Positions 16,086 through 24,350 of a stretch of DNA of 49,236 nucleotides are shown here, piece by piece. The position numbers and the translations under genes are program-made. Numbering within the stretch: the stretch's first letter is position 1; each line of letters starts with the position of its first letter. The notes under the pieces were generated by a model, which saw only the letters and a list, made by a program, of their open reading frames with translations, searched no databases and had not been told where the DNA came from. The stretch comes from Staphylothermus sp. (lineage in GTDB: Archaea; Thermoproteota; Thermoprotei_A; Sulfolobales; Desulfurococcaceae): contig JAGGVR010000149.1 of assembly GCA_021157925.1 (NCBI GenBank), positions 1 through 49,236 of the forward strand, given 5' to 3'.

Positions 16086-17477
16086 ATGAATGATGCATGG
16101 AATGAGATAGTGAACGCTGTGAACAATGCTATTACTCAAATGATCCAATACTTGCCAAGACTAATCGGAGCAATAGTAATAGTTTTATTTGGGTATCTTG
16201 TTGGTCTAATGGCAAAGAAAGCAACAGTCATCATTGTTAATAAATCTCTCGAAAAACCCTTAGAAACAACACGGATAGGTAAGTCTTTGAAAAAGTCAGG
16301 AATAGATCTTGGTGGACTAATTGGTACACTAATAATGATATTGATCATAGTCTTATCAATAGTAGCAGCTATTGATGTATTGAAATTAACGGGTAATATT
16401 GGGGTTTTAGCATCAAATATAGCTATTGCAGTATTAAATATAACGGCCGGGATCACAATACTGGCTATAGGTATACCGTTGTCACTAATATTCGCAGAGT
16501 ATATAGCAAGGTTCTTTGGAGGAGCTTTTCGTGAAAAACATGAATTAGCAGTATCACTAATATATGACGTGTCAGCACTTGTACTAACAGTTTTCGTAAT
16601 AAGTCTGGCAGTATATGTAATGTTTCATTACACTCAATTACTAGACTATTTAGTTGTCTCAGCACCTGGTTTCATTGCAGCAACAATAACGTTATTTATA
16701 GGCTACGTGATTGGAGACTCTGTTGGAAAGATCGTGAACAAAATAATTGACTCAATAGTTGAGAAGCCCTTGAAGTCAACCGATATTGGGAGAGCTATTT
16801 CAGAAATGAATATCGATTTATCAAACTTGATTGGAGGATTAACTAAGGCGTTCGTTATTGTCGTATCCATCGTTGCAGCCGTGGAGTTTGTAAACATCGG
16901 GGGAATAACAGGAGATTTAATATACCAGATAGCTATTTATCTGCCAAGACTCATAGGCGGTATAACCCTGTTGACATTAGGGCTGATACTCAGCATAGCT
17001 TTGGCAAAATATGTCGGCAAATTCCTACATGCTGTCTTCAAAGAGAAGTACTCATCCCTAGCTAGTTTAGGAGAAAATCTAATATTGTTAGGTCTGGTAA
17101 CAGTCATTCTAACAATATCATTGAATATAATGATGCTTGAAGGCTCGCTAGTTTATCCATTAATAATGGGCATACTAATCATTATTACAGGAATATACGT
17201 TGCAGGAACCGTGGGATCACTACTAAGTCAATCATATCCTACATTTAAGAGACTAGTCCCATTCATAGAATCAATAGTGATCATATTATTTGTAATAATA
17301 GGCGCTAGTGGAATATTCTCACAATTCACTAACACGATATCAGTAATAACAATATTAGCATGGGGTATTAGTATGGCTTTTGCACTAATGCTGATACCGA
17401 TAATCTTCTACTACACGAGACTAGCATGGAGAGAAGCATCTAGAGAACAAGGAGAAAAAAGTAGTGAGCACAAATAG
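16086..17477 (+). CDS. CmpX/MscS-related membrane protein with duplicated TM-helix repeats
   Basis: Membrane protein of 463 residues with two copies of a conserved unit: YLPRLIGAIVIVLFGYLVG followed by KSLEKPLETTRIGKSLKKSGIDLGGLIGTL, and a second copy FIAATITLFIGYVIG with SIVEKPLKSTDIGRAISEMNIDLSNLIGGL. This is the conserved TM-helix seen in CmpX-like and some mechanosensitive-channel (MscS superfamily) proteins. No MscS beta domain follows; about ten helices fill the length. ATG start with a perfect-looking GGTGAT eight bases before. It is followed by a 14-base overlap if the next gene uses GTG 17464. Role (osmotic or envelope stress) is inferred. Confidence 0.68.
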   Translation: MNDAWNEIVNAVNNAITQMIQYLPRLIGAIVIVLFGYLVGLMAKKATVIIVNKSLEKPLETTRIGKSLKKSGIDLGGLIGTLIMILIIVLSIVAAIDVLKLTGNIGVLASNIAIAVLNITAGITILAIGIPLSLIFAEYIARFFGGAFREKHELAVSLIYDVSALVLTVFVISLAVYVMFHYTQLLDYLVVSAPGFIAATITLFIGYVIGDSVGKIVNKIIDSIVEKPLKSTDIGRAISEMNIDLSNLIGGLTKAFVIVVSIVAAVEFVNIGGITGDLIYQIAIYLPRLIGGITLLTLGLILSIALAKYVGKFLHAVFKEKYSSLASLGENLILLGLVTVILTISLNIMMLEGSLVYPLIMGILIIITGIYVAGTVGSLLSQSYPTFKRLVPFIESIVIILFVIIGASGIFSQFTNTISVITILAWGISMAFALMLIPIIFYYTRLAWREASREQGEKSSEHK

Positions 17478-19071
17478 TTTTTTACCTACTCATAAGCTTT
17501 TTTCTCATGGGTACAAGGTATTGTTCAAGAAAGTAATCATTCTAGACGGATATACAGATGAACCGGCAGGGTTAGGTGTTCCACCCTATATTAATACTTA
17601 CCCAAGACTCATTGCTGGAGCTATATGGGTTGTTGATAAAACTATACATGTAAAATATTGGACAATAGACACAGTGAGATCAAATCTAAACAAGTTCATC
17701 CAAGAAGCCACTCAATCAGACATGATAGTCTTTATCGCAGGACCCGAAGTACCAGGAAAATATATTGGAGGAACACCACTAAGATTCAATGAAGTAGAAA
17801 AACTATGTTTCCTACTCAGAGATAAGACCAAGATACTGGTTGGACCAGCTGCTAGGTATGGGTTCGGAGGAGGAGGTGGAACAATAGCTGTTGAGAGAAT
17901 AAGGCTTAAGAAATATTTTGACGAACTAGTCATAGGTGATCCAGAGATATATTTCTACGAGTCAGCAAAATATGGATTAGAAAGAGCCGATCCATATAGG
18001 ATGAGGGAAACATATGACCTGGCAAATCAAGCCTTCATATATGGGTCAAGAATAATTAAGCAGCATCCAAACTATGGATGGAACCTCATAGTAGAGATAG
18101 AGACTTTCAGAGGATGCCCCAGGTATATTACAGGTGGATGTAGTTTCTGCATAGAGCCGAGATATGGTAAGCCTCTCTACAGGAGACCAGAAGATATTGT
18201 AAGAGAAATAAAACAACTCTATAATTTTGGAGCTCGTCATTATAGGTTAGGGAAACAACCAGATATACTAGCATATATGGCTAAAGATACAGGAACAAAA
18301 GAATTTCCCGAACCTAATACAGATGCTTTAAGAAAATTATTCCTAGGAATAAGAAATAATGCACCAGGACTTCGAGTGCTCCACATAGATAATGTAAACC
18401 CAGGAACAATAATCCATAACAAGTCAAAAGCAATTGAAGCCATGAAAATAATCATAAAATACCATACACCAGGAGACGTAGCAGCTCTCGGAATAGAATC
18501 ATTTGATCCAAGAGTAGTTAAGATGAATAACTTAAAGGTGACACCAGAAGAAGCAATAGAAGCTATACGCATAATAAACCAAGTAGGATCGCATAGGGGA
18601 TGGAATGGATTACCCCATTTATTACCAGGGATAAACCTATTATATGGATTACCTGGAGAAACAAAAGAAACATATATATTGAATTATGAATACCTATCCA
18701 GACTTCTTCAAGAGAACTTATTGGTGCGAAGAATCAATATACGGAAAGTAACTGTTTTAGAAAACACTCCTCTATGGCTTAAGAAAAATACCGTATATAA
18801 ATTACTGAGAAAACATCAAGGACTATATACTAAGTATAGGCTGAAAATAATGAACAATATAGATAAGCCAATGTTGAAGAAAATACTTCCTCCAGGTACT
18901 CTAATGAGATACTTATACGTTGAGAAACAAGTAGGAAACCACGTTATAGCAAGAATGCCTGGCAGCTACCCAATAGCTGTCAAGATACCATATAGTCTCC
19001 CCCTAAGAAAAATAATTGATGCAAGAATAAAGAGTATCGCAGCTAAAAGTGTATTAGCTGAACCAGTATAG
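17464..19071 (+). CDS. Radical SAM protein, COG1031-type
   Basis: Archaeal radical SAM enzyme of unknown reaction. The N-terminal ~190 residues (VIILDGYTDEPAGLGVPPYI ... FGGGGGTIAVERI) precede the radical SAM barrel. The cluster motif is RGCPRYITGGCSFC, with Cys at about 218, 226 and 229. This CX7CX2C spacing departs from the usual CX3CX2C but matches what I recall for this family. Further barrel motifs are VAALGIESFDPRVVKMN and INLLYGLPGETKETY. GTG 17464 overlaps the previous gene by 14 bases; TTG 17521 (LFKKVIILDG) with AAGGTA before it is a reasonable alternative start, giving 516 residues. Substrate unknown. Confidence 0.82.
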   Translation: MSTNSFLPTHKLFSHGYKVLFKKVIILDGYTDEPAGLGVPPYINTYPRLIAGAIWVVDKTIHVKYWTIDTVRSNLNKFIQEATQSDMIVFIAGPEVPGKYIGGTPLRFNEVEKLCFLLRDKTKILVGPAARYGFGGGGGTIAVERIRLKKYFDELVIGDPEIYFYESAKYGLERADPYRMRETYDLANQAFIYGSRIIKQHPNYGWNLIVEIETFRGCPRYITGGCSFCIEPRYGKPLYRRPEDIVREIKQLYNFGARHYRLGKQPDILAYMAKDTGTKEFPEPNTDALRKLFLGIRNNAPGLRVLHIDNVNPGTIIHNKSKAIEAMKIIIKYHTPGDVAALGIESFDPRVVKMNNLKVTPEEAIEAIRIINQVGSHRGWNGLPHLLPGINLLYGLPGETKETYILNYEYLSRLLQENLLVRRINIRKVTVLENTPLWLKKNTVYKLLRKHQGLYTKYRLKIMNNIDKPMLKKILPPGTLMRYLYVEKQVGNHVIARMPGSYPIAVKIPYSLPLRKIIDARIKSIAAKSVLAEPV

Positions 19072-19165
19072 ACCATCGAGGATACCAGATTGATCCACGA
19101 AATATATTTAGTTTTAAGACACTATAGGAAAAAATGAACAATAAATAATAAATAAAAACAAGGTA

Positions 19166-19444
19166 ATGGTTCGTCGGTCCTTGGCAGGAATTATTTTCAT
19201 CAAAGTAGACTCAGGTAAAGAAAAAACAATACTGGATAAAGTATGCTCGATCAATAACATAGAAAAAGTCTATAGAACATTCGGAGATTACGAGATAATA
19301 GCTATAACAAAAGACATAGGACTAGAAGATCTAAGGAAAACTGTCGAGGAAATTAGAAGAATGGAAGGGGTATTATCAACAACAACCATGATAATTGTTG
19401 AGAAATACATTAAGCACAAGAAAAACCTTAACAAATCTATTTAA
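19166..19444 (+). CDS. Stand-alone Lrp/AsnC ligand-binding (RAM) domain protein
   Basis: 92 residues forming only the C-terminal alpha/beta sandwich of Lrp/AsnC regulators (AGIIFIKVDSGKEKTILDKV ... EKVYRTFGDYEIIAITKDIG ... EGVLSTTTMIIVEKYI). No helix-turn-helix is present, so it cannot bind DNA alone. Such proteins form ring-like oligomers that bind amino acids or join with full-length Lrp proteins. ATG start; it ends one base from the convergent arginine decarboxylase gene. A second protein of this type is encoded at 22967-23212. Confidence 0.85.
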   Translation: MVRRSLAGIIFIKVDSGKEKTILDKVCSINNIEKVYRTFGDYEIIAITKDIGLEDLRKTVEEIRRMEGVLSTTTMIIVEKYIKHKKNLNKSI

Positions 19445-19445
19445 T

Positions 19446-21230
19446 TCACACAGGGTATTTTGAAGCATAGCTTTTATTTACAACTTTGATCTTTAATTGT
19501 CCATCAATAATATCAATAAGTATTTCTGGATATCCAGACAACATATTATGATTCATTCCTAGCATGTCTTGATAAGCTCCTGTCTCTAGAAAGGCTAAAT
19601 AGTACTTCTCCCCCTTTCTAGGTATATGTAAAGGAATACCATTTAATTTAACAAGCATATTTGGGACATAGAGTAATTTTTTATCAGTACTAGTTAAGAG
19701 ATCAAGTGGGATAAGTTTCTCCTTAAATGGTTTCTCTACATATGAGTAGAAATCACCATATTCACCCATACTATCACAAGTGAGATCACTTAGAATTGCC
19801 AGAATCTCTGGCTTCTTCAACAGTCTAGATAATGGAACTACTTGAAAATATTGATCAACTACTATTTTATCAGGTATATGATTAAATACTGAGAAAGATA
19901 CAAATACTCTCATAGAAGGAGTGATCAAATATTCTAGTAATGGGCTCGGGTATTTAATATATTCAATGAACTCATCAAGTCTCATCCTACTAAATAATTC
20001 TTCAATCTTTTTTGAAACTTCGTACTCGATACTTGTGATCAATTTTTCCAATAATATTCTATTCTCTTTACTAGCTTCTGTTCTTGATGTTAAACGAGTT
20101 ATAACTTCTCTTATCTTCCTCAAGACATTATTTAATTCTTTTAAATTCCCAGCCTTTCTTATTTCATCTATTATCCCATATCCCACGTCTTCATATATAC
20201 GAGGCCTCGCTCCATACGGTCTTACATCAATTACCTTAGATACAGTTATTCTATGTGGTGCAACAATATATCTACCGCCTTCAAAGACTATTTTAGCATC
20301 AAATTTTTCGAGACCCATTGTCTTTTCTACAATAAGTTCAGCGTATTCTTCTAATGTATAATCCGGTGAGAACCCAGAACCTTTCTTGAAATGAGTATAT
20401 GGATATGCAAGTCCTCCTCCAAAATCTATATAGGTTAGATTGTCTAGTCCTATTTTTCTCAAGTAAGTATAAATAGAAACCGTTTCTCCAATAATCTTAT
20501 CTAGGTCTTCTAACGAAGGTATTTGCGAACCTGCATGCACATGAAGAAGAACAGAGCGATCATATAAGTACTCGTATTTATCAATAATGTTTTCAAAGTC
20601 AATTAATGATATTCCAAATTTTGAATACAGTCCACTACTTTTGCTCCATGGGCTCCTAGTAGTGGATAATAACTTAATCCTAATACCTATTTTTAATTCG
20701 GGGTATTCCTTTAAGATTTCTACGTCTCTCTCACTTTCAATATCAACTATTATTTCCCAGTTATTTTTCATATCAATCAGTTTCTCTATGAATGCCTTAT
20801 CCTTAACACCATCAACCACCAGTAGTCTAGGCTTCTTATTACTATAATTGCTTATGAGTTCAGCTTCTGGTATAGTGCCTATATTAAACCCCCAGTTGTA
20901 TTTTTCTCCATGACTCCATATTGTATCAATAACTATTTTCGAGGAATTCGATTTTAATGGATATATTGGAATGAATCCCAGTTTGGAATTATGTTTTTTC
21001 ATGGCTCTGATGAATACCTCTACTACTTGAACCATCATTTTCCTTATCAGGGGCAGTATTCTTATATGTGCACCTGGAAGATCATTTTTAGTTATAAGCT
21101 CATAGAGATCTATTTCATGGTTTCCTATTTTGAGTATTAGGTGACCCTCATCACTTATGTCTAGATACTGGATTCTCATATCCCCAGTTAACCCATAAAG
21201 ATTCCTAGCGATCTCCTTACCCCAAACCAT
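19446..21230 (-). CDS. speA: Biosynthetic arginine decarboxylase, SpeA type (PLP)
   Basis: PLP enzyme of the alanine-racemase-fold group that converts arginine to agmatine for polyamine synthesis. PLP lysine is Lys93 in IYPLKSN. Other SpeA marks: LLHVHAGSQIPSLEDL, YIDFGGGLAYPY, FEGGRYIVAPH, the catalytic-cysteine region LSDLTCDSMGE, and GAYQDMLGMNHNM near the C-terminus. The 594-residue length includes the helical insertion typical of SpeA. ATG start with AAGGGG before it. The known Sulfolobus enzyme for this step is of the unrelated AdoMet-decarboxylase type, so a SpeA-type gene is notable here. Decarboxylation of another basic amino acid is possible. Confidence 0.88.
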   Translation of the reverse strand: MVWGKEIARNLYGLTGDMRIQYLDISDEGHLILKIGNHEIDLYELITKNDLPGAHIRILPLIRKMMVQVVEVFIRAMKKHNSKLGFIPIYPLKSNSSKIVIDTIWSHGEKYNWGFNIGTIPEAELISNYSNKKPRLLVVDGVKDKAFIEKLIDMKNNWEIIVDIESERDVEILKEYPELKIGIRIKLLSTTRSPWSKSSGLYSKFGISLIDFENIIDKYEYLYDRSVLLHVHAGSQIPSLEDLDKIIGETVSIYTYLRKIGLDNLTYIDFGGGLAYPYTHFKKGSGFSPDYTLEEYAELIVEKTMGLEKFDAKIVFEGGRYIVAPHRITVSKVIDVRPYGARPRIYEDVGYGIIDEIRKAGNLKELNNVLRKIREVITRLTSRTEASKENRILLEKLITSIEYEVSKKIEELFSRMRLDEFIEYIKYPSPLLEYLITPSMRVFVSFSVFNHIPDKIVVDQYFQVVPLSRLLKKPEILAILSDLTCDSMGEYGDFYSYVEKPFKEKLIPLDLLTSTDKKLLYVPNMLVKLNGIPLHIPRKGEKYYLAFLETGAYQDMLGMNHNMLSGYPEILIDIIDGQLKIKVVNKSYASKYPV

Positions 21231-21334
21231 ACCCCTTTCTACCTTGGAAATATTCTAACATATTATTGCATCTAGAGAAAAATAAACTCTTACCCAGAGA
21301 GAAGTGTATCCTATTATTTATCATCTAAACCAAT

Positions 21335-21349
21335 CATAGATTATCTATG
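21335..21349. promoter_or_regulatory. Inverted repeat at probable transcription start
   Basis: CATAGAT-T-ATCTATG, a perfect 7-1-7 inverted repeat about 20 bases upstream of the ATG at 21370 and about 25 bases after a TATA-like CTATTATTTATC. It would fall at the transcription start or in the leader. Operator role is inferred. Confidence 0.35.
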
Positions 21350-21369
21350 TAGAAACGTGGGTGAACAAT

Positions 21370-22083
21370 ATGGATATTAATGTAAAGGAAAGAGTTCAAG
21401 CATATATTACTAATGTCGAGAAAGCACTAGACCAGATCAAGGAGAAAGACATAGATGATAAGTACAAGACGCTAGTAGAGCTAGCAGAGACTTACCTATC
21501 GGATGCCAAGTATTATTATGAAAAAGGAGACTATATTACTTCACTAGCGTGCATAGCATATGCTGAAGGATTAATTGATTCATTACGTTTTATCGATGTA
21601 CTTAATATTAAGTGGGAGGCCTTGTCCAGTTTACTTAAAAGACCGAGAGTCCTAGTAGCTGGTGGTTTTGAGATCATCCACCCAGGCCATATTTATTTAT
21701 TCAAGAAAGCATGGGAGCTTGGAAGAGTATATGTTGTAATTGCTAGGGATAAGAACTTCTATAAATTCAAGAAGAGACAACCCATTATACCTGAAGAGCA
21801 GAGAAGGAAAGTTGTAGAGAATATTAAGTATGTACATAAAGCTGTTCTAGGTGATGAAGAGGATTATCTTAAACCAGTTGAAGAGATCAAGCCAGACATC
21901 ATCCTTTTAGGCCCAGATCAATGGCCAGCTGAAGAAAAATTATTAAGAGAACTTGAGAAAAGAGGCTTATCTAACACTCGTATTGAGAGGTTAAATAAAA
22001 GACTTGATAACGATCTCTATAGTGTTAGTAAGATAATTAAAAAGATCCTACTAGTTCATGGATGTGTATCTGAACAAAAATAA
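21370..22083 (+). CDS. DUF357 plus cytidylyltransferase (FAD synthase-like)
   Basis: N-terminal ~85 residues are helical and resemble DUF357 (YYEKGDYITSLACIAYAEGLID). The rest is a nucleotidyltransferase: VLVAGGFEIIHPGHIYLFKKAW contains the HxGH nucleotide-binding motif, and the RR of EEQRRKVVENI plus KPDIILLGPDQWP follow as in RibL-type archaeal FAD synthases and glycerol-3-phosphate cytidylyltransferases. Likely reaction: transfer of a nucleotide to FMN or an alcohol phosphate; FAD synthesis is the best guess. The ORF track starts at 21361; ATG 21370 is preferred because GGTGA lies five bases before it. 238 residues. Confidence 0.8.
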   Translation: MDINVKERVQAYITNVEKALDQIKEKDIDDKYKTLVELAETYLSDAKYYYEKGDYITSLACIAYAEGLIDSLRFIDVLNIKWEALSSLLKRPRVLVAGGFEIIHPGHIYLFKKAWELGRVYVVIARDKNFYKFKKRQPIIPEEQRRKVVENIKYVHKAVLGDEEDYLKPVEEIKPDIILLGPDQWPAEEKLLRELEKRGLSNTRIERLNKRLDNDLYSVSKIIKKILLVHGCVSEQK

Positions 22084-22797
22084 CTACTTCACAGTCTTCT
22101 CCTTAAATAGTTTCAAGCGCTCAACTCTCTGAGACTCGTACGTTTCTGCCTTCTTAATAGCTATTTTTCGTAATTCATTAATATCTACTCTTGGATTATA
22201 CCATTCCTTTCTCTCCTTCAACATTTTCGCTGCAATCGTTACTATATAACCTACATTGTACGAGTCTCTAACAGCTTGTTCATCTTCTAAGACATCCTCT
22301 ATCGTATGATGATATGCAAGACCCCACGCTGGTATATGAACACCCATACTATTTATAACAGCCATTACATGGGCTATTGCTAATAGACTCCCGCTATCAT
22401 TTCCACTAAATATAAAGCCAGCAACTTTTCCTTCAAGCAAGCTCTTACCAATATGCACGATCATATTTTCGAGACTCGTTAGCCTATCAATAAATGTCTT
22501 CAGCTTCCCAGAAACAGAATACCAATAAATAGGCGATATTATTATAAAGCCATCACTATGAATAATCTTTTCACCTAGCTTATTGAAGTCATCGTCATCA
22601 ATAATGCATGGAAACCTACAGACCTTTTGATCATCCGAAACGCATCCAAGACACTCCTTAATGTTATAGTCGTAGAGGAATATCTCCTCTGCCTCACCAC
22701 CAGCATCTAGTATTCCTTTCTCAGCTATAGCCATTAATTTTGTTGAAGCCCCATATTTTCTCGGAGAACCATTAATTAACAAGATCTTAGGCTTCAT
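22084..22797 (-). CDS. NADPH-dependent FMN reductase/flavodoxin-fold protein
   Basis: Flavodoxin-fold oxidoreductase of the NADPH-dependent FMN reductase/iron-sulfur flavoprotein type. FMN phosphate loop LLINGSPRKYGASTKL near the N-terminus; SPIYWYSVSGKLKTFIDRL is the typical second flavin loop. Cysteines in IKECLGCVSDDQKVC and FPC resemble the compact cluster motif of iron-sulfur flavoproteins, so a [4Fe-4S] cluster is possible. The ORF track uses GTG 22806; ATG 22797 has GGGTGGAT just upstream and is preferred. It abuts the convergent FAD-synthase-like gene with no gap. Electron partner unknown. Confidence 0.83.
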   Translation of the reverse strand: MKPKILLINGSPRKYGASTKLMAIAEKGILDAGGEAEEIFLYDYNIKECLGCVSDDQKVCRFPCIIDDDDFNKLGEKIIHSDGFIIISPIYWYSVSGKLKTFIDRLTSLENMIVHIGKSLLEGKVAGFIFSGNDSGSLLAIAHVMAVINSMGVHIPAWGLAYHHTIEDVLEDEQAVRDSYNVGYIVTIAAKMLKERKEWYNPRVDINELRKIAIKKAETYESQRVERLKLFKEKTVK

Positions 22798-22966
22798 ATA
22801 ATCCACCCATACATAGTTTTTGATGAATAAGGCAATGATGGAAACAGCAATATTTATACGGTAGTAGCGATCAGCTATACTATTTCATTAAATACTTTAA
22901 AAGAATATTTTATTTCTTTTCTAGGGATATATTGTTTATGATCAAACAAAAAATAATTAGTTAAAC

Positions 22967-23212
22967 TTACTTCCTAGTACCTTCAACAATAACCATTGTA
23001 TTAGTTGTTCTTATCTCTGGTATTCGTCTTATTCTCGAAATTATTATTTGGCGGATTTTCTCTAAACTATCTGCCTCGATCTTAGCGATAATATCATAAA
23101 TACCATACACTATGTAAACTTCCTTTACTTCAGGGATTTTGTAGAGTTCTTCAAATACTTTCATTTCCGAGCCTATTACTGTTTGTATAAAGATAAATGC
23201 TCCTGTTTTCAA
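22967..23212 (-). CDS. Second stand-alone Lrp/AsnC RAM-domain protein
   Basis: About 81 residues forming the RAM sandwich alone (GAFIFIQTVIGSEMKVFEEL ... VKEVYIVYGIYDIIAKIEA ... TTNTMVIVEG). No DNA-binding domain. The ORF track starts at TTG 23227; TTG 23212 (MKTGAFIF) with GGGGTG before it is favoured and gives the usual family N-terminus. It lies just downstream of the C/D sRNA candidate on the same strand. It differs clearly from the 19166 protein, so it is an old paralog, not a recent copy. Confidence 0.82.
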   Translation of the reverse strand: MKTGAFIFIQTVIGSEMKVFEELYKIPEVKEVYIVYGIYDIIAKIEADSLEKIRQIIISRIRRIPEIRTTNTMVIVEGTRK

Positions 23213-23246
23213 TTCTTTACACCCCAAACTTAATCTGCCTACAAGG

Positions 23247-23320
23247 ATACTCAGTAACGCCGACCATCTTCATCGAATAAATGAACAGTCTCCGACACGG
23301 GTTCGCTCATCATCAAGTAT
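23247..23320 (-). ncRNA. Candidate C/D box guide sRNA
   Basis: Read on the minus strand: ATAC stem, box C TTGATGA (also readable as ATGATGA three bases later), guide region with GAGCGAACCCGTGT, D' (CGGA or CTGT), C' (TTCGATGA), second guide GATGGTCGGCGTTA, box D CTGA, then GTAT. The terminal ATAC/GTAT pairs flush against boxes C and D, as required for a kink-turn. The C-to-D span is about 66 bases. The guides are GC-richer than the surroundings, as expected for rRNA or tRNA targets. Targets (2'-O-methylation) could not be checked. It lies in an otherwise empty gap. Confidence 0.62.
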
Positions 23321-23415
23321 TATTTTCACACTTGGATACTTATTACTGTTATGAACAAGGCACTATTCAGTAAGAACAAAGCATGAAATAATATGTAATT
23401 ATTCTTGTTCTCCTA

Positions 23416-24303
23416 TTATCCTATAAACATAATGACTGGTATTATCCCTAGTGTTATCAGTGTAAGAATCATGGTTATTGACGCTACAACTTCTGGTTTC
23501 CAACCATATATTCTTGCTATGACAGTATTCATTACTGCTGGTGGTAGGAAGGATAAGACCATTATTTCCTTATAGTAGAGCAGAGGTATCGGAACAAGAA
23601 GTAACAGTATATAATGTATTAGAGGACTCACTCCCAGTCTCCATATCGAGGTAATGTAGAGAACTTCCATATACTCTCTCACATGTCCGAGAGTTAATGG
23701 TAACGTATATCCTAATACATAGACTGCGCCATAACTGAGAATAGTGTGGAATGGTGATAGTATAAATGCTATTGACAAGTATTGTCTATAAATAGTATAA
23801 TGTATTAGCGTACCTAATATGAAACCGTATAAGACCGGTATTTTTGCAACAGAGTATAAAATATTTTCACGTCCACCCGCGAGTAGTCCTGCAACACTTA
23901 TGTGTAATACAAATATTATCAAGCTATACATAGCTGCCGCTGATATATCATTATAAAGAAGTAATAGTACGGGAAAACCCAGAAATACATTGTTTTGAAA
24001 AATGCTCATTAGTAAAACTGCTTTTCTCAATGCTCCATTCTTCTTGAATGGTATAAATAATAATACCACTATACTGATAACAACATATGTGACGGATACA
24101 ATCAATATGCTTAGATCTGCAAGTTCTAGTCCTCGTCTAGCAAATGTATCTATGAATACAAGTGGTAAGATTATATAGTATATTATTTTGCTAAAGAACT
24201 GAACAGAATGATCGATTAATTTATATTTACCAAGTAAATATTTTGTAAAAACACCTAGACCTATAAATAAAAATAAACCTGCAATAGTTATTAATGGATC
24301 CAC
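23416..24303 (-). CDS. AEC family transporter (auxin efflux carrier-like)
   Basis: Ten-helix membrane carrier, 295 residues. It has two five-helix halves with the family signature NNVFLGFPVLLLLY in the first half and PLTLGHVREYM ... PPAVMNTVIARIYG in the second. AEC members in prokaryotes export or import small organic anions such as malate; the substrate here is unknown. GTG start (VDPLITIAG) with GGAGAA upstream. It is downstream of the PA14 gene on the same strand with 47 bases between. Confidence 0.85.
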   Translation of the reverse strand: MDPLITIAGLFLFIGLGVFTKYLLGKYKLIDHSVQFFSKIIYYIILPLVFIDTFARRGLELADLSILIVSVTYVVISIVVLLFIPFKKNGALRKAVLLMSIFQNNVFLGFPVLLLLYNDISAAAMYSLIIFVLHISVAGLLAGGRENILYSVAKIPVLYGFILGTLIHYTIYRQYLSIAFILSPFHTILSYGAVYVLGYTLPLTLGHVREYMEVLYITSIWRLGVSPLIHYILLLLVPIPLLYYKEIMVLSFLPPAVMNTVIARIYGWKPEVVASITMILTLITLGIIPVIMFIG

Positions 24304-24350
24304 TTCTCCAGCTCCCTATCAACACATTTTCCTTATATGCTGAGGGCTCC

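Noticed and set aside
22807-22966. TGATGA at 22820 as a box C of an sRNA
   Set aside because: No CTGA at a suitable distance on the plus strand and no second box pair; only a promoter-like AT-rich gap is seen.
23296-23310. GGGTTCG on the plus strand as a tRNA T-arm
   Set aside because: No matching acceptor, D or anticodon arms; the segment is better explained as the guide of the minus-strand C/D RNA.
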